The notes beneath the pieces were generated by a model. The model did not search any database and was not told where the DNA came from. It saw only the letters and a list, made by a program, of their open reading frames with translations. A program made the position numbers and the translations under genes. Positions 1-7,414 of a DNA stretch of 14,657 nt are shown here, one piece after another; within the stretch, counting starts at the first letter, position 1; each line of letters begins with the position of its first letter. Where the stretch lies: NCBI GenBank assembly GCA_015494735.1, contig WGAQ01000145.1:1-14657 (forward strand), written 5' to 3'. The DNA comes from Caldifarciminota bacterium (GTDB lineage: Bacteria > Hydrothermota > Hydrothermia > LBFQ01 > DSFT01).

Positions 1-1604
1 CCTGCATAATGCTCTATGAGTATCCCTATGAAGCGCTCCACCGAGCCGAATATGGCCCTGTGGATGATGACGGGGGTCTTCTCCTTCCCATCCCTGTCCA
101 CATACGTTAGACCGAATCGCTTTGGAAGATTGAAGTCCAGCTGTATGGTGGTGCACTGCCACTTCCTCCCCAGTACATCGTACAGTTGAACATCTATCTT
201 CGGTCCGTAGAATGCCGCCTCACCGGGGGCTATGCGATATTCCAGTCCCGCCCTCTTCAGAGCATTTTCCAGAGCATTCTGGGCATTTATCCACTCCTCT
301 TCCGAGCCCATGTACTTATCCTTATCAGCGGGGTCGTATGTGGAAAGTTCTATGTCGAACTTATCGAATCCAAATCTGCCCAGAATCTCCTTCATCAGTT
401 CCAGAACATCGAGAACAACCTCCTCTATCTGCTCCGGAGCGGCAAAGATATGGGAATCGTCCTGAGTGAATCCTCTAACCCTCAAAAGTCCATGCAGAAC
501 TCCGCTCTTCTCGTACCTGTAAACCGTCCCCAGTTCGAAAAATTTGATGGGCAATTCCCTGTAGGAGTGCTTTCTGGAGCGGTAAATGAGTATATGGGCG
601 GGGCAGTTCATGGGCTTGACGCCATAAGTCTCATCTCCGGCCTCCACCAGAAACATGTTCTCCTTATAGTACTCCAGATGTCCCGAAATCTCCCAGAGTC
701 TGGTCCTCAAAACATGGGGAGTCTGGACCAGCTGATAACCCCTCTCCAGATGCTTCTTCTTCGAATAGTCCTCTATTATGCTCCTGAGCAATGCCCCCTT
801 GGGATGCCAGAAGACCAGTCCAGGACCGGCTTCTTCGTAGAAGTCGAACAATTCCAGTTGCTTGCCCAGAACCCTGTGGTCCCTCTTCTTCGCCTCCTCG
901 TACATGTGGAGGAACTCGTCCAGTTGCTCCTTCGTGGGGAAGGATATGCCGTAAATCCTCTGCAGTTGTGGATTCCTCTCATCCCCCTTCCAGTATGCAC
1001 CGGAGACGGACAGGACCTTAAAAGCCTTTACCAGACCGGTCCTGGGTATATGGGGACCCCTGCACAGGTCCACAAATTCTCCCTGCCAGTAAACGGAAAC
1101 CTTCGGCTCTCCGAATTCCTCTATAAGCTGGACCTTGTAATCCTCTCCCCTCTCTGCGAAGAACTTCTTTGCATACTCGCTGTCCCACTCCTCCCTGCGG
1201 GTGGGATAATCCGCCTCTATGATTTTATATGCTTCCTCCTCTATCCTCTCCAGGTCCTCGGGTGTCAGCGTCTTTCCTCCAAAGTCTATATCGTAAAAGA
1301 AACCGTTTTCGATTGGAGGTCCTACGGTGAGTTTGGCCTCAGGAAAGAGCCTCTTAACAGCCTGCGCCAGTATATGGGCGGAAGAATGCCAGAAGACCTC
1401 CCTTCCCTCGGGATGCTCGAAGGTCAGGATTTCGATATTCTTATGCCCATCGACGGGAACTGTTAAATCGAATAGCTGGCCGGTGTCCATGTCCTTCGCC
1501 ACCACATAATCCCTGAAACCGGGGTCGATTTCGATGAGTGATTTGTCTTCGGATGCTTCGTATTCCTTTATGTTTCCATCGGGGAACTTGACCCTTACCT
1601 TCAT
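1..1604 (-). CDS. thrS: Threonyl-tRNA synthetase, C-terminus cut by window edge
   Basis: Charges tRNA-Thr with threonine in the cytosol. Reading the minus strand from ATG 1604 gives about 534 residues with no stop before the left edge; the family is usually near 640, so only the C-terminal anticodon-binding domain is missing. The N-terminus (MKVRVKFPDGNIKEYEA) resembles a TGS domain. It is followed by the editing-domain signatures HSSAH and DLCRGPHIP, then the class II catalytic core with VKPMNCPAH, GFTQDDSHIF and IIHRAIFGSVERFIG, which contribute the zinc Cys/His/His ligands and motif 3. The usual HIFC is HIFA here, a minor difference. The start is supported by the TGS alignment and by a -10-like hexamer ending 7 nt before the ATG. 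It follows the TOPRIM gene on the same strand by 40 nt but probably has its own promoter. Confidence 0.97.
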   Translation of the reverse strand, partial: MKVRVKFPDGNIKEYEASEDKSLIEIDPGFRDYVVAKDMDTGQLFDLTVPVDGHKNIEILTFEHPEGREVFWHSSAHILAQAVKRLFPEAKLTVGPPIENGFFYDIDFGGKTLTPEDLERIEEEAYKIIEADYPTRREEWDSEYAKKFFAERGEDYKVQLIEEFGEPKVSVYWQGEFVDLCRGPHIPRTGLVKAFKVLSVSGAYWKGDERNPQLQRIYGISFPTKEQLDEFLHMYEEAKKRDHRVLGKQLELFDFYEEAGPGLVFWHPKGALLRSIIEDYSKKKHLERGYQLVQTPHVLRTRLWEISGHLEYYKENMFLVEAGDETYGVKPMNCPAHILIYRSRKHSYRELPIKFFELGTVYRYEKSGVLHGLLRVRGFTQDDSHIFAAPEQIEEVVLDVLELMKEILGRFGFDKFDIELSTYDPADKDKYMGSEEEWINAQNALENALKRAGLEYRIAPGEAAFYGPKIDVQLYDVLGRKWQCTTIQLDFNLPKRFGLTYVDRDGKEKTPVIIHRAIFGSVERFIGILIEHYA

Positions 1605-1616
1605 GGGAAAAGTTTA
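1605..1616 (-). promoter_or_regulatory. Putative leaderless promoter of thrS (-10-like TAAACT)
   Basis: On the minus strand TAAACT (1616-1611) is followed by TTTCCC (6 nt) and then the thrS ATG. A -10 hexamer this close would place transcription start at the start codon. No Shine-Dalgarno is present and no convincing -35 is seen. The same arrangement recurs at four other genes in the window. Confidence 0.5.
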
Positions 1617-1644
1617 ATGCCATAGAGTATTTGAGCACTTCCCC

Positions 1645-2358
1645 TCACGAGGACAGGAATTCTTTTTCGAATCCCTTCAACCACCAGCTCCAATCGAGGA
1701 TGTCATCCTTATCTTCTTCTCTTATTAACACATTCAGCATTTCGCGAAAGCACCCCGGTCCCACGAGGGATTTAATCAGTGTGGTCCATCTCTTCAACAT
1801 GTACGATTCCCTGTCCCGAAACATCTGCTCGAATTCATGTTTGCATTTCTCGAATGCAAGAAATTCCTCGCTTCCGCTGAACTTCCCTTCGAAAAGATGC
1901 AATATAACCTCTTCAGGATATGGAGCGAAGTAAATCTTACACAGGGAGCTGGTCCTGCACTTCTCTCCGTCCTTGTCCGATACCTTTCCCTTCATATCTC
2001 TGTCGAAAACATAGATAAATGCTCCGATGGTTTCGATGAAATTCTCATCATCTGCAATGGAGCAGGCTTTTTTCAGGTTATCCATATCCGGCCCAATCAC
2101 TTTGAGCAAATTCCTAAACCTCCCGAGCATAGAGTCTCCACCATCATGGCCTTTGAGGACCAGTCTCAGGTCATTCCTCTTCAGAACGACCGATTTCCGG
2201 CTGTGGGCTTCTCCGCAGATATTAAAGGCATTATCCCTTTCCACAAGTTCATCGTACGCTTTCCCCGTAACAGGAGAAAAGCCAAAGATTCTATGGAAAA
2301 TGGCCCTGTAGAACTCCACATCCAGGAACCCCTCCAGATTTAAAACGATTCGATTCAT
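1645..2358 (-). CDS. TOPRIM-fold protein (OLD/DUF3226-like), partner of the upstream ATPase
   Basis: A 237-aa protein with two signatures of a TOPRIM nuclease/primase fold: an N-terminal acidic motif LEGFLDVEFY (Glu9, Asp13) and a hydrophobic strand ending in Asp-x-Asp, FIYVFDRDMKG (Asp119, Asp121). A later PYPEEVILHLFEG (about 146-159) could supply further acidic residues. The C-terminal third is helical with tryptophans near the end (LDWSWWLKG). Its ATG overlaps the ATPase stop as ATGA, so translation is probably coupled and the products likely act together. ATPase+TOPRIM pairs are known in OLD-family nucleases (fused) and in PARIS (AriA/AriB, separate). I infer a metal-dependent nuclease effector controlled by the ATPase. 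Assignment to DUF3226 is from memory of such neighbours; DUF4435 or another TOPRIM-like family is possible. Confidence 0.7.
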   Translation of the reverse strand: MNRIVLNLEGFLDVEFYRAIFHRIFGFSPVTGKAYDELVERDNAFNICGEAHSRKSVVLKRNDLRLVLKGHDGGDSMLGRFRNLLKVIGPDMDNLKKACSIADDENFIETIGAFIYVFDRDMKGKVSDKDGEKCRTSSLCKIYFAPYPEEVILHLFEGKFSGSEEFLAFEKCKHEFEQMFRDRESYMLKRWTTLIKSLVGPGCFREMLNVLIREEDKDDILDWSWWLKGFEKEFLSS

Positions 2359-3440
2359 CTCAAATCCATTTCCAGAACGTTCAGAGCAGTAAACGCCTCC
2401 TCGAGAGCATAAGTCTTAATTTCCGGAATCCCCTCCTTCAAATCTCTGAAGGCCAGAACACGAATATCTTTTTCCCGCTCCTTTGCGTAATAAAGAATTC
2501 TCTTCAGAAAATCCAGATTGTGGGTTGCAACGAATATCTGATGAGGAGATTCCACCATTGTGCGGGCGAGAATGGACATAAGTTCCGGATGGAGATAATT
2601 CTCTGGCTCCTCGAAGAACAGATAAACCTTCCTCTGCGGAGATATGCCAAGGGCCATATAGTGCAGAATGAGCGAGCGGATACCATCTCCGACCATGGAA
2701 AGGGGAATGCGGGTTCCGCCAGACAGATTCACATAGAAATCCCCAATTCCCGGAGAGAAGGACTCCACCGGAGCGCTGAAAAACGGACTTATGATGTCCT
2801 TTATGGAATCGTAAACTTCCGGCGAATTGACAGTCTCCAGATGCTTTATGGTCTGAATAAAGTTCTCAATTGTCCTGCACATTATGCATGTTTCGAGAAA
2901 GACACGCAGGGTTCCCCCATCTTCCCCATCCGCAGACCAGATTCTATAGGGACCGATATAAGCAAACCTACCTTCTGGATTAACGAATATTCCAATAACC
3001 GGCTGACCATTATCCATCAGAGAGGCGAATTCGAATACTTCAGATTCTTTACCATTTTTCTCCCGATTCAAAGGGATTGAATCGCGTATCCTGAATTCGA
3101 ATTCGTGGGAAACATTTCGATTATCAAGTCCGAGTTGAACTCTGGCCCTTGTGGCATCCCGATAAAAGAAATGAATTCGTAGAAACTCCGCAAGTTCCTG
3201 AAGGTGCTCCACCGGGTAAAATGAGAACAGTCCCACTTCTATTCCCCTCTTTCCAAGAATATACGAATAGACAGAGCGAAAGGGAACTATGGGCACAGCA
3301 TCGATGGCGAGGAAAACGGCCTCGAGAAAGGAACTCTTTCCAGTATTGTTTTTGCCCACCACGATGTTGAGAGGGGCCAGATTTTCGACGGTAAGTTCCT
3401 TGAAACTCCTGAAGTTTTCGATATGGACACCTTTCACCAT
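2355..3440 (-). CDS. RecF/OLD-like ABC-type ATPase (AAA15/AAA21 class)
   Basis: A 361-aa ATPase of the SMC/RecF/OLD branch. It opens with IENFRSFKEL, then Walker A GKNNTGKS (29-36). The central region is divergent. A GDGIRSLI segment stands where these proteins carry their signature/D-box, Walker B is VYLFFEEPE (272-280) followed by NYLHPEL, and a switch histidine lies in IFVATHNLDFL (His307). The ending ALNVLEMDLR resembles the tail of archaeal and thermophile AAA15 ATPases. The ATG lies 4 nt after the OPT transporter stop, and the stop overlaps the TOPRIM ATG by 4 nt. These ATPases act as sensors or switches in two-gene defence modules; that role here is inference from partner and architecture. 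By eye the pair is richer in A/T than wecB or fabF, which may mean transfer. A housekeeping DNA-repair ATPase is less likely: no RecF/RecN/SbcC-length coiled coil is seen. Confidence 0.85.
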   Translation of the reverse strand: MVKGVHIENFRSFKELTVENLAPLNIVVGKNNTGKSSFLEAVFLAIDAVPIVPFRSVYSYILGKRGIEVGLFSFYPVEHLQELAEFLRIHFFYRDATRARVQLGLDNRNVSHEFEFRIRDSIPLNREKNGKESEVFEFASLMDNGQPVIGIFVNPEGRFAYIGPYRIWSADGEDGGTLRVFLETCIMCRTIENFIQTIKHLETVNSPEVYDSIKDIISPFFSAPVESFSPGIGDFYVNLSGGTRIPLSMVGDGIRSLILHYMALGISPQRKVYLFFEEPENYLHPELMSILARTMVESPHQIFVATHNLDFLKRILYYAKEREKDIRVLAFRDLKEGIPEIKTYALEEAFTALNVLEMDLR

Positions 3441-3444
3441 ATCC

Positions 3445-5145
3445 CTATCTTCCGAACAATTTTACACCCCTCAACAGAGGCATTATAAACAGTGCCATCA
3501 CCAGCAGAAGGGAAACGGCTCCACCGAGGGAGGGCATCTGAACCCTGAATCCGCCCACTATGAGCAGGGCCGCCACTATACCCATAAGGGCATCCCCCGC
3601 TATTATGCCCGATGCATAGACTGTACCAGAAGGATGGTCGAAAAACCTGCGCACGAGGGCACCGGCGAATATGGTGGTGGACAGCTCGAGGGGGAGATAC
3701 AGTCCCACCGCCACAGCCAGGGCATTTATGCCCAGAAGTTCGAATATAACCGCAATGGAACCACCGACGGCAATGAGCATCCAGGGAAGCCCCTCCCCGA
3801 AGCTGCCCTCCAGTATAAGGGCCATAAGGGTGGCCTGAGGGGCGGGAAGTTCCTTGCTCCCTATGCCATAAGCCTGATGCAGAAGGATGAGGACCCATCC
3901 AATTACCAGAGATGATGCAATTACGCCAATCAACTCTGCTATCTGCTGGTTGCGGGGTGTGGCCCCCACCAGATAACCGGTCTTCAAATCCTGCGAGGTA
4001 TCACCCGCAATGGCCGCCGCGATGCACACGACCGCCCCCGTGGTCAGGGCAGCAATCATCCCCTCCTGACCGGTGAGACCCATCTTCCTTATGATAAAAG
4101 CCACTATGACCAGGGTTGCTATGGTCATTCCGGATATGGGATTGGAGGAGGAGCCCACTATTCCCACGATTCTCCCGGAAACACCAACGAAAACGATGGC
4201 GAATAATACGGTTATAACCGTTCCGATAATGCCGAAGTGGAATACGGGAGAGAGGGACATGAAGACGATCAGGAATCCCAGACCGGCCATAACCACCCAG
4301 AAGGGCAAATCGTTCTTTCCGGTCCTGAGCGAGATAAAAGCCTCGAATGCCCTGATATTTCGCAGGAAACTGATTATACCTCCCACCAGAACGGCCCCCG
4401 CCCCTATGTACCTGATATAGGCATTCCAGATTTCGAAAGCCACCTCCTCCGAATCGAGAGGGGTTCCAGTAAAGTATCCTATGAGCGGTATGAGGGCAAT
4501 CCAGGAGAGAAGACCTCCGGCAAGGATATAGGATGAAATCCTCATGCCCAGTATGTAGCCCACACCCAGAAGGGCCGGAGACAGGTCCATAGCCAGATAC
4601 GTGAACCCCTTAACCATGACACCGGAGACACCCTTCAGGAGGCTCACCACGTTGATGAAGAACCTCACCACGAATCCAATCAGAAGACCGGTGAATATGA
4701 AGGGCAAATCCCCCTTCCTGTCGGGAGCCTGAAGGACCTCTGCACAGGCCCTACCCTCCGGATAAATCAGTTCCCTTTCCTCCTCTTCTATGAAGCGCTT
4801 CCGGAAAGGTATGAAGGCTAAAACCCCGAGGAGACCGCCCACGAGGGCTATGGTGGTGATGTAAAGGATGGAGACATCGAACTCAAGGAGAATCAGGGCT
4901 GGAACAGTGAATATGACACCCGCCGCAAGGGATTCCCCGGCAGATGTAATGGTCTGAACTATGTTGTTCTCCCGCACGCTCTGGCGCTTCAGGAGAAGGC
5001 GCATTATGCCCATGGACACGACCGCAGCCGGAATGGAAGCCGACACAGTCATCCCCACCTTGAGACCGAGATACGCATTGGCAGCACCGAAGACAACCGC
5101 AAGGATGATACCCACCAGTATGGAATATACCGTGAGTTCCCTCAT
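3445..5145 (-). CDS. OPT/YSL-family oligopeptide (or metal-chelate) transporter
   Basis: A 566-aa integral membrane protein of many hydrophobic segments. It has the conserved blocks of prokaryotic OPT transporters: NAYLGLKVGMTVSASIP near residues 23-39, ENNIVQTITSAGESLAAG at 59-76, YPEGRACAEVL at 128-138, and GDTSQDLKTGYLVGATPRNQ around 380-400. The family imports small peptides or, in some members, metal-chelate complexes, driven by proton symport; the substrate cannot be read from sequence. Length is typical for the shorter bacterial form. The start at 5145 fits the family N-terminus. It has no clear Shine-Dalgarno; a TATCCT hexamer lies 10 nt upstream. Its stop is 4 nt from the ATPase start, so it likely leads a three-gene transcript. 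Confidence 0.93.
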   Translation of the reverse strand: MRELTVYSILVGIILAVVFGAANAYLGLKVGMTVSASIPAAVVSMGIMRLLLKRQSVRENNIVQTITSAGESLAAGVIFTVPALILLEFDVSILYITTIALVGGLLGVLAFIPFRKRFIEEEERELIYPEGRACAEVLQAPDRKGDLPFIFTGLLIGFVVRFFINVVSLLKGVSGVMVKGFTYLAMDLSPALLGVGYILGMRISSYILAGGLLSWIALIPLIGYFTGTPLDSEEVAFEIWNAYIRYIGAGAVLVGGIISFLRNIRAFEAFISLRTGKNDLPFWVVMAGLGFLIVFMSLSPVFHFGIIGTVITVLFAIVFVGVSGRIVGIVGSSSNPISGMTIATLVIVAFIIRKMGLTGQEGMIAALTTGAVVCIAAAIAGDTSQDLKTGYLVGATPRNQQIAELIGVIASSLVIGWVLILLHQAYGIGSKELPAPQATLMALILEGSFGEGLPWMLIAVGGSIAVIFELLGINALAVAVGLYLPLELSTTIFAGALVRRFFDHPSGTVYASGIIAGDALMGIVAALLIVGGFRVQMPSLGGAVSLLLVMALFIMPLLRGVKLFGR

Positions 5146-5161
5146 GATAGGCCAAAGGATA
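5146..5161 (-). promoter_or_regulatory. Possible -10-like element before the OPT gene
   Basis: On the minus strand TATCCT (5161-5156) lies 10 nt before the ATG, in a context (TTTATCCTTTGGCC) resembling the TTTAAACTTTTCC seen at other genes. The match and spacing are weaker than at thrS, dxr or the divergent pair near 10.7 kb. Confidence 0.25.
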
Positions 5162-6029
5162 AAGGTAACGGGAAAGCTATCGACATCCGACTCGGATTAC
5201 TTTCGAACATGCATGAAATTGGACATAGGAGTAATGGTTAAGGGACGCAGGTCCTGGAGAGAAGGAAGGAGATAATGTCCTGTGATATAACCGCCCCTGC
5301 TTCTGGCTTTCCTGTGAATGGGTCTGGACGATGTTCTTTTATCGCTGCAGATGTTTTCCCCGGCATTCCATTTTGGCCTGCTCCTCTCAAGATTTTTTGA
5401 GTGGTTCCACCCTGCAACTCTCCTATTTCCTCGTGTCCAGATTTTTATCCGGACTTGACGGTTCGGGGAATTTCATGGAAAGGGAAAATCAATGCGTATC
5501 GGGGCATCCGTCCTTCCACAATCGAGGAACATGTCAGGAGCAATCTTCCAGACTCAACCTTCTAAGTCGATGGGAAAACCGCCATGGGATTGGTGGTGTA
5601 AATAGACCTCTAGAGCTCCTTCGGAAAATCGTAGAAACTCACAAGGTCATCATGCATCTCCTGCCCCACTTATTCAAAACCTCCTCAAGAACCATTAGAG
5701 CCTCTTCCTTCGAGTCAGCCCTATACACCCTCCTGACCTGAAAACCCCTAAATATGTGATTGCAGCAGGACTGCCACGAGGTTCCTATAACTCGCATCGA
5801 GCCATACAGCAACGTATTTGCTCTATAAGGGTCTGTTTCTCCATGCCTCGTCCCCAACACTCTCAGGTTCTCCATCAATCCCCATCTGGTCAGCAGTTTC
5901 CTCCCGCAGTATCCGTTCGCCCTTCACTCAGGAATTTGTCTCTCATTTCTCCCCCTCCTGTTTGGGGAAAATCCCTCCCTCCAATGGAAGGGGTCACTTA
6001 CACATAAAATGGTAAAGGGCCCAGGACTT
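5162..6029. other. Gene-poor stretch between OPT gene and wecB
   Basis: No intact gene of convincing quality here. The right half holds the decayed transposase annotated separately. At the left, a Shine-Dalgarno-like AAGGAAGGAG is followed by ATG 5275 and a 41-codon frame ending at 5400 (starts MSCDITAPASG). Its codon choice (CCT, GCT, TCT) differs from the neighbours and the reverse frame looks equally protein-like, so I do not call it a gene. I looked for inverted repeats to bound an insertion sequence and found none; no tRNA or clear terminator hairpin is seen. Confidence 0.5.
5570..5927 (-). pseudogene. Decayed IS256/Mutator-family transposase
   Basis: Three pieces in different minus-strand frames line up in order with IS256 (Mutator) transposases. 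Piece 1 (about 5927-5778) reads WRNRPL, stop, SKYVAVWLDASY; the Asp in WLDASY matches the first catalytic Asp of the DDE triad. Piece 2 (about 5757-5657) reads RRVYRADSKEEAL...VLNKWGRR, the helical insert typical of the family. Piece 3 (about 5660-5580) reads DLVSFYDFPKEL, stop, RSIYTTNPMA, matching the block where the family has TTNxIE; the expected catalytic Glu is Ala here. In-frame stops at 5825-5823 and 5612-5610, frame changes near 5760 and 5660, and loss of the segment holding the second Asp show it is dead. A further piece (ERFSHRLRRLS-like) may continue to about 5540. Confidence 0.75.
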
Positions 6030-6035
6030 TAAAAT
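6030..6035 (+). promoter_or_regulatory. Possible -10 element of wecB (TAAAAT)
   Basis: TTTAAAAT lies 13 nt before the wecB ATG, leaving room for a leader of only about 6-7 nt without a Shine-Dalgarno. A second TAAAAT is at 6005-6010. Weak evidence, based on similarity to the hexamers at other genes here. Confidence 0.3.
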
Positions 6036-6048
6036 TCGATTTCGATTT

Positions 6049-7137
6049 ATGAAACCCATACGAGTCTTTCTCATCGCGGGGGCCCGCCCCAATTTCATGA
6101 AACTCAAGCCCGTTTACGAAAAACTGTCTGCACATCCCCGCCTGCACGTCAGCATAATCCACACCGGACAGCATTACGACTACAACATGAGCAGGGTCTT
6201 CTTCGAGGACCTAAACATGCCACAGCCCCACCACTATCTGGGAGTGGGCTCCGATACGCACGCCCGCCAGACAGCCCGCATAATGATGGCGCTGGACGAA
6301 CTGTTCGACGGGGAAAATCCCGAATGGGTCTTCGTATTCGGGGATGTGAATTCCACCATAGCAGCAGCCCTCACCGCCATAAAGAGGGGCATAAAGATCG
6401 CTCACGTGGAGTCGGGGCTCAGGAGCTTCGACATGACCATGCCGGAGGAGATAAATCGCATCCTGACCGACAGAATCTCCCATCTGCACTTAGTCACCGA
6501 GCCCTCCGCCATAGAGAACCTTCTCAGGGAAGGCCATTCCCCGGACACCATAAAATGGGTGGGCAACACCATGATAGAAACCCTGATTTCCATCCTGCCC
6601 GATGCGGCGAATCGATTCGAAGACCTGAAGAAGAAATTCGGCATCCGGGAAAAGGAATACGCCCTCCTCACCCTCCACCGCCCCTCGAATGTGGACGACA
6701 GGAAGAAACTGGAAAGCATAATAGGGGCCATAAAGCCCCATGCGGAGCACTTTCCCGTAATATTCCCCGTCCATCCCCGGACCCTCAGGAAACTGGAAGG
6801 CATGGACACGGGCAGGATTCGACTCGTGGAACCAATGAGGTACCTGGATTTCGTCTCCCTCCAGATGCACGCCCGATTCGTGATGACGGATTCCGGAGGG
6901 ATACAGGAAGAGACCACATACCTCAGGATTCCCTGTCTGACCCTGAGGGAAAACACAGAAAGGCCCATAACTGTGGAAATAGGAACCAATATACTGGTGG
7001 GGACGGAGCCGGAGAGGATTTCCCGATATATGGAAAGGGCGATAAACGGGCAACTGAAACTCAGGGCACGGATACCCAGGTTCTGGGATGAAAGGGTCTC
7101 CGACAGAATCTTAGAGCATTTCCTGGAAGCCCTTTAA
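6049..7137 (+). CDS. wecB: UDP-N-acetylglucosamine 2-epimerase (non-hydrolysing)
   Basis: Interconverts UDP-GlcNAc and UDP-ManNAc for cell-surface polysaccharide synthesis. The 362-aa protein shows the full family pattern: GARPNFMKLKP (11-21), TGQHYDYNMS (39-48), FGDVNST with Asp99, HVESGLRSFDMTMPEEINR with Glu121 and Glu133/134, LTLHRPSNVDD with His210, FPVHPRT, DSGGIQEE (281-288) and RENTERP (300-306), the nucleotide-binding end of a GT-B fold. Length is normal. ATG 6049 gives the expected N-terminus; there is no clear Shine-Dalgarno. The OPT gene lies divergently 0.9 kb away. The stop codon TAA at 7135-7137 also forms the start of the putative acpP -10 hexamer. Confidence 0.97.
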   Translation: MKPIRVFLIAGARPNFMKLKPVYEKLSAHPRLHVSIIHTGQHYDYNMSRVFFEDLNMPQPHHYLGVGSDTHARQTARIMMALDELFDGENPEWVFVFGDVNSTIAAALTAIKRGIKIAHVESGLRSFDMTMPEEINRILTDRISHLHLVTEPSAIENLLREGHSPDTIKWVGNTMIETLISILPDAANRFEDLKKKFGIREKEYALLTLHRPSNVDDRKKLESIIGAIKPHAEHFPVIFPVHPRTLRKLEGMDTGRIRLVEPMRYLDFVSLQMHARFVMTDSGGIQEETTYLRIPCLTLRENTERPITVEIGTNILVGTEPERISRYMERAINGQLKLRARIPRFWDERVSDRILEHFLEAL

Positions 7138-7165
7138 AATTTCCGCAGCAAGATTAAAAGGAGGT
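7135..7165 (+). promoter_or_regulatory. acpP promoter -10 and strong Shine-Dalgarno
   Basis: TAAAAT at 7135-7140, within TTTAAAATTTCC, resembles the -10-like motif of other genes here. Its first three bases are the wecB stop codon. Transcription start would fall near 7147, giving a leader of about 25 nt with GGAGGT at 7160-7165, 6 nt before the acpP ATG. It is the one strong ribosome-binding site before a recognised gene in the window, fitting a highly expressed acyl carrier protein. Confidence 0.5.
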
Positions 7166-7171
7166 AGTACT

Positions 7172-7414
7172 ATGGCAAGTTTCGACCTTGAAAAGTTCAA
7201 GCAGATAATAGCCGAAGAGCTGGGCATAGACCCTTCCGAAGTAAAGGAAGACGCCAGATTCATAGAGGACCTGGGCGCCGACTCGATAGGTCTGATGGAA
7301 CTGGTGATGAAACTGGAAGAGGAGTTCGGCGTCACCATTCCCGATGAGGACATAGAGAAGATTCAGACCGTTGGCGATGCCATACGGTACATACAGGAGA
7401 AACTCGGTGGATGA
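7172..7414 (+). CDS. acpP: Acyl carrier protein
   Basis: Carries growing acyl chains on a phosphopantetheine arm in type II fatty-acid synthesis. The 80-aa acidic protein has the attachment motif GADSIG with Ser38, then LMELVMKLEEEFGVTIPDE, the conserved helix II/III region. Size is typical. The start is fixed by a GGAGGT 6 nt upstream. The stop overlaps the fabF ATG as ATGA, so the two are co-translated; acpP-fabF-rnc is a common bacterial order. Confidence 0.97.
   Translation: MASFDLEKFKQIIAEELGIDPSEVKEDARFIEDLGADSIGLMELVMKLEEEFGVTIPDEDIEKIQTVGDAIRYIQEKLGG

Noticed and set aside
186..1466. 426-codon plus-strand frame
   Set aside because: Antisense to threonyl-tRNA synthetase, whose motifs are unmistakable on the other strand.
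5275..5400. 41-codon plus-strand frame with AAGGAAGGAG upstream
   Set aside because: Codon use differs from the genome and the reverse frame looks equally plausible; too short to support without homologues.
5331..5741. 136-codon plus-strand frame in the gene-poor stretch
   Set aside because: It runs opposite the transposase remnant, has no start signal and shows no recognisable protein pattern.
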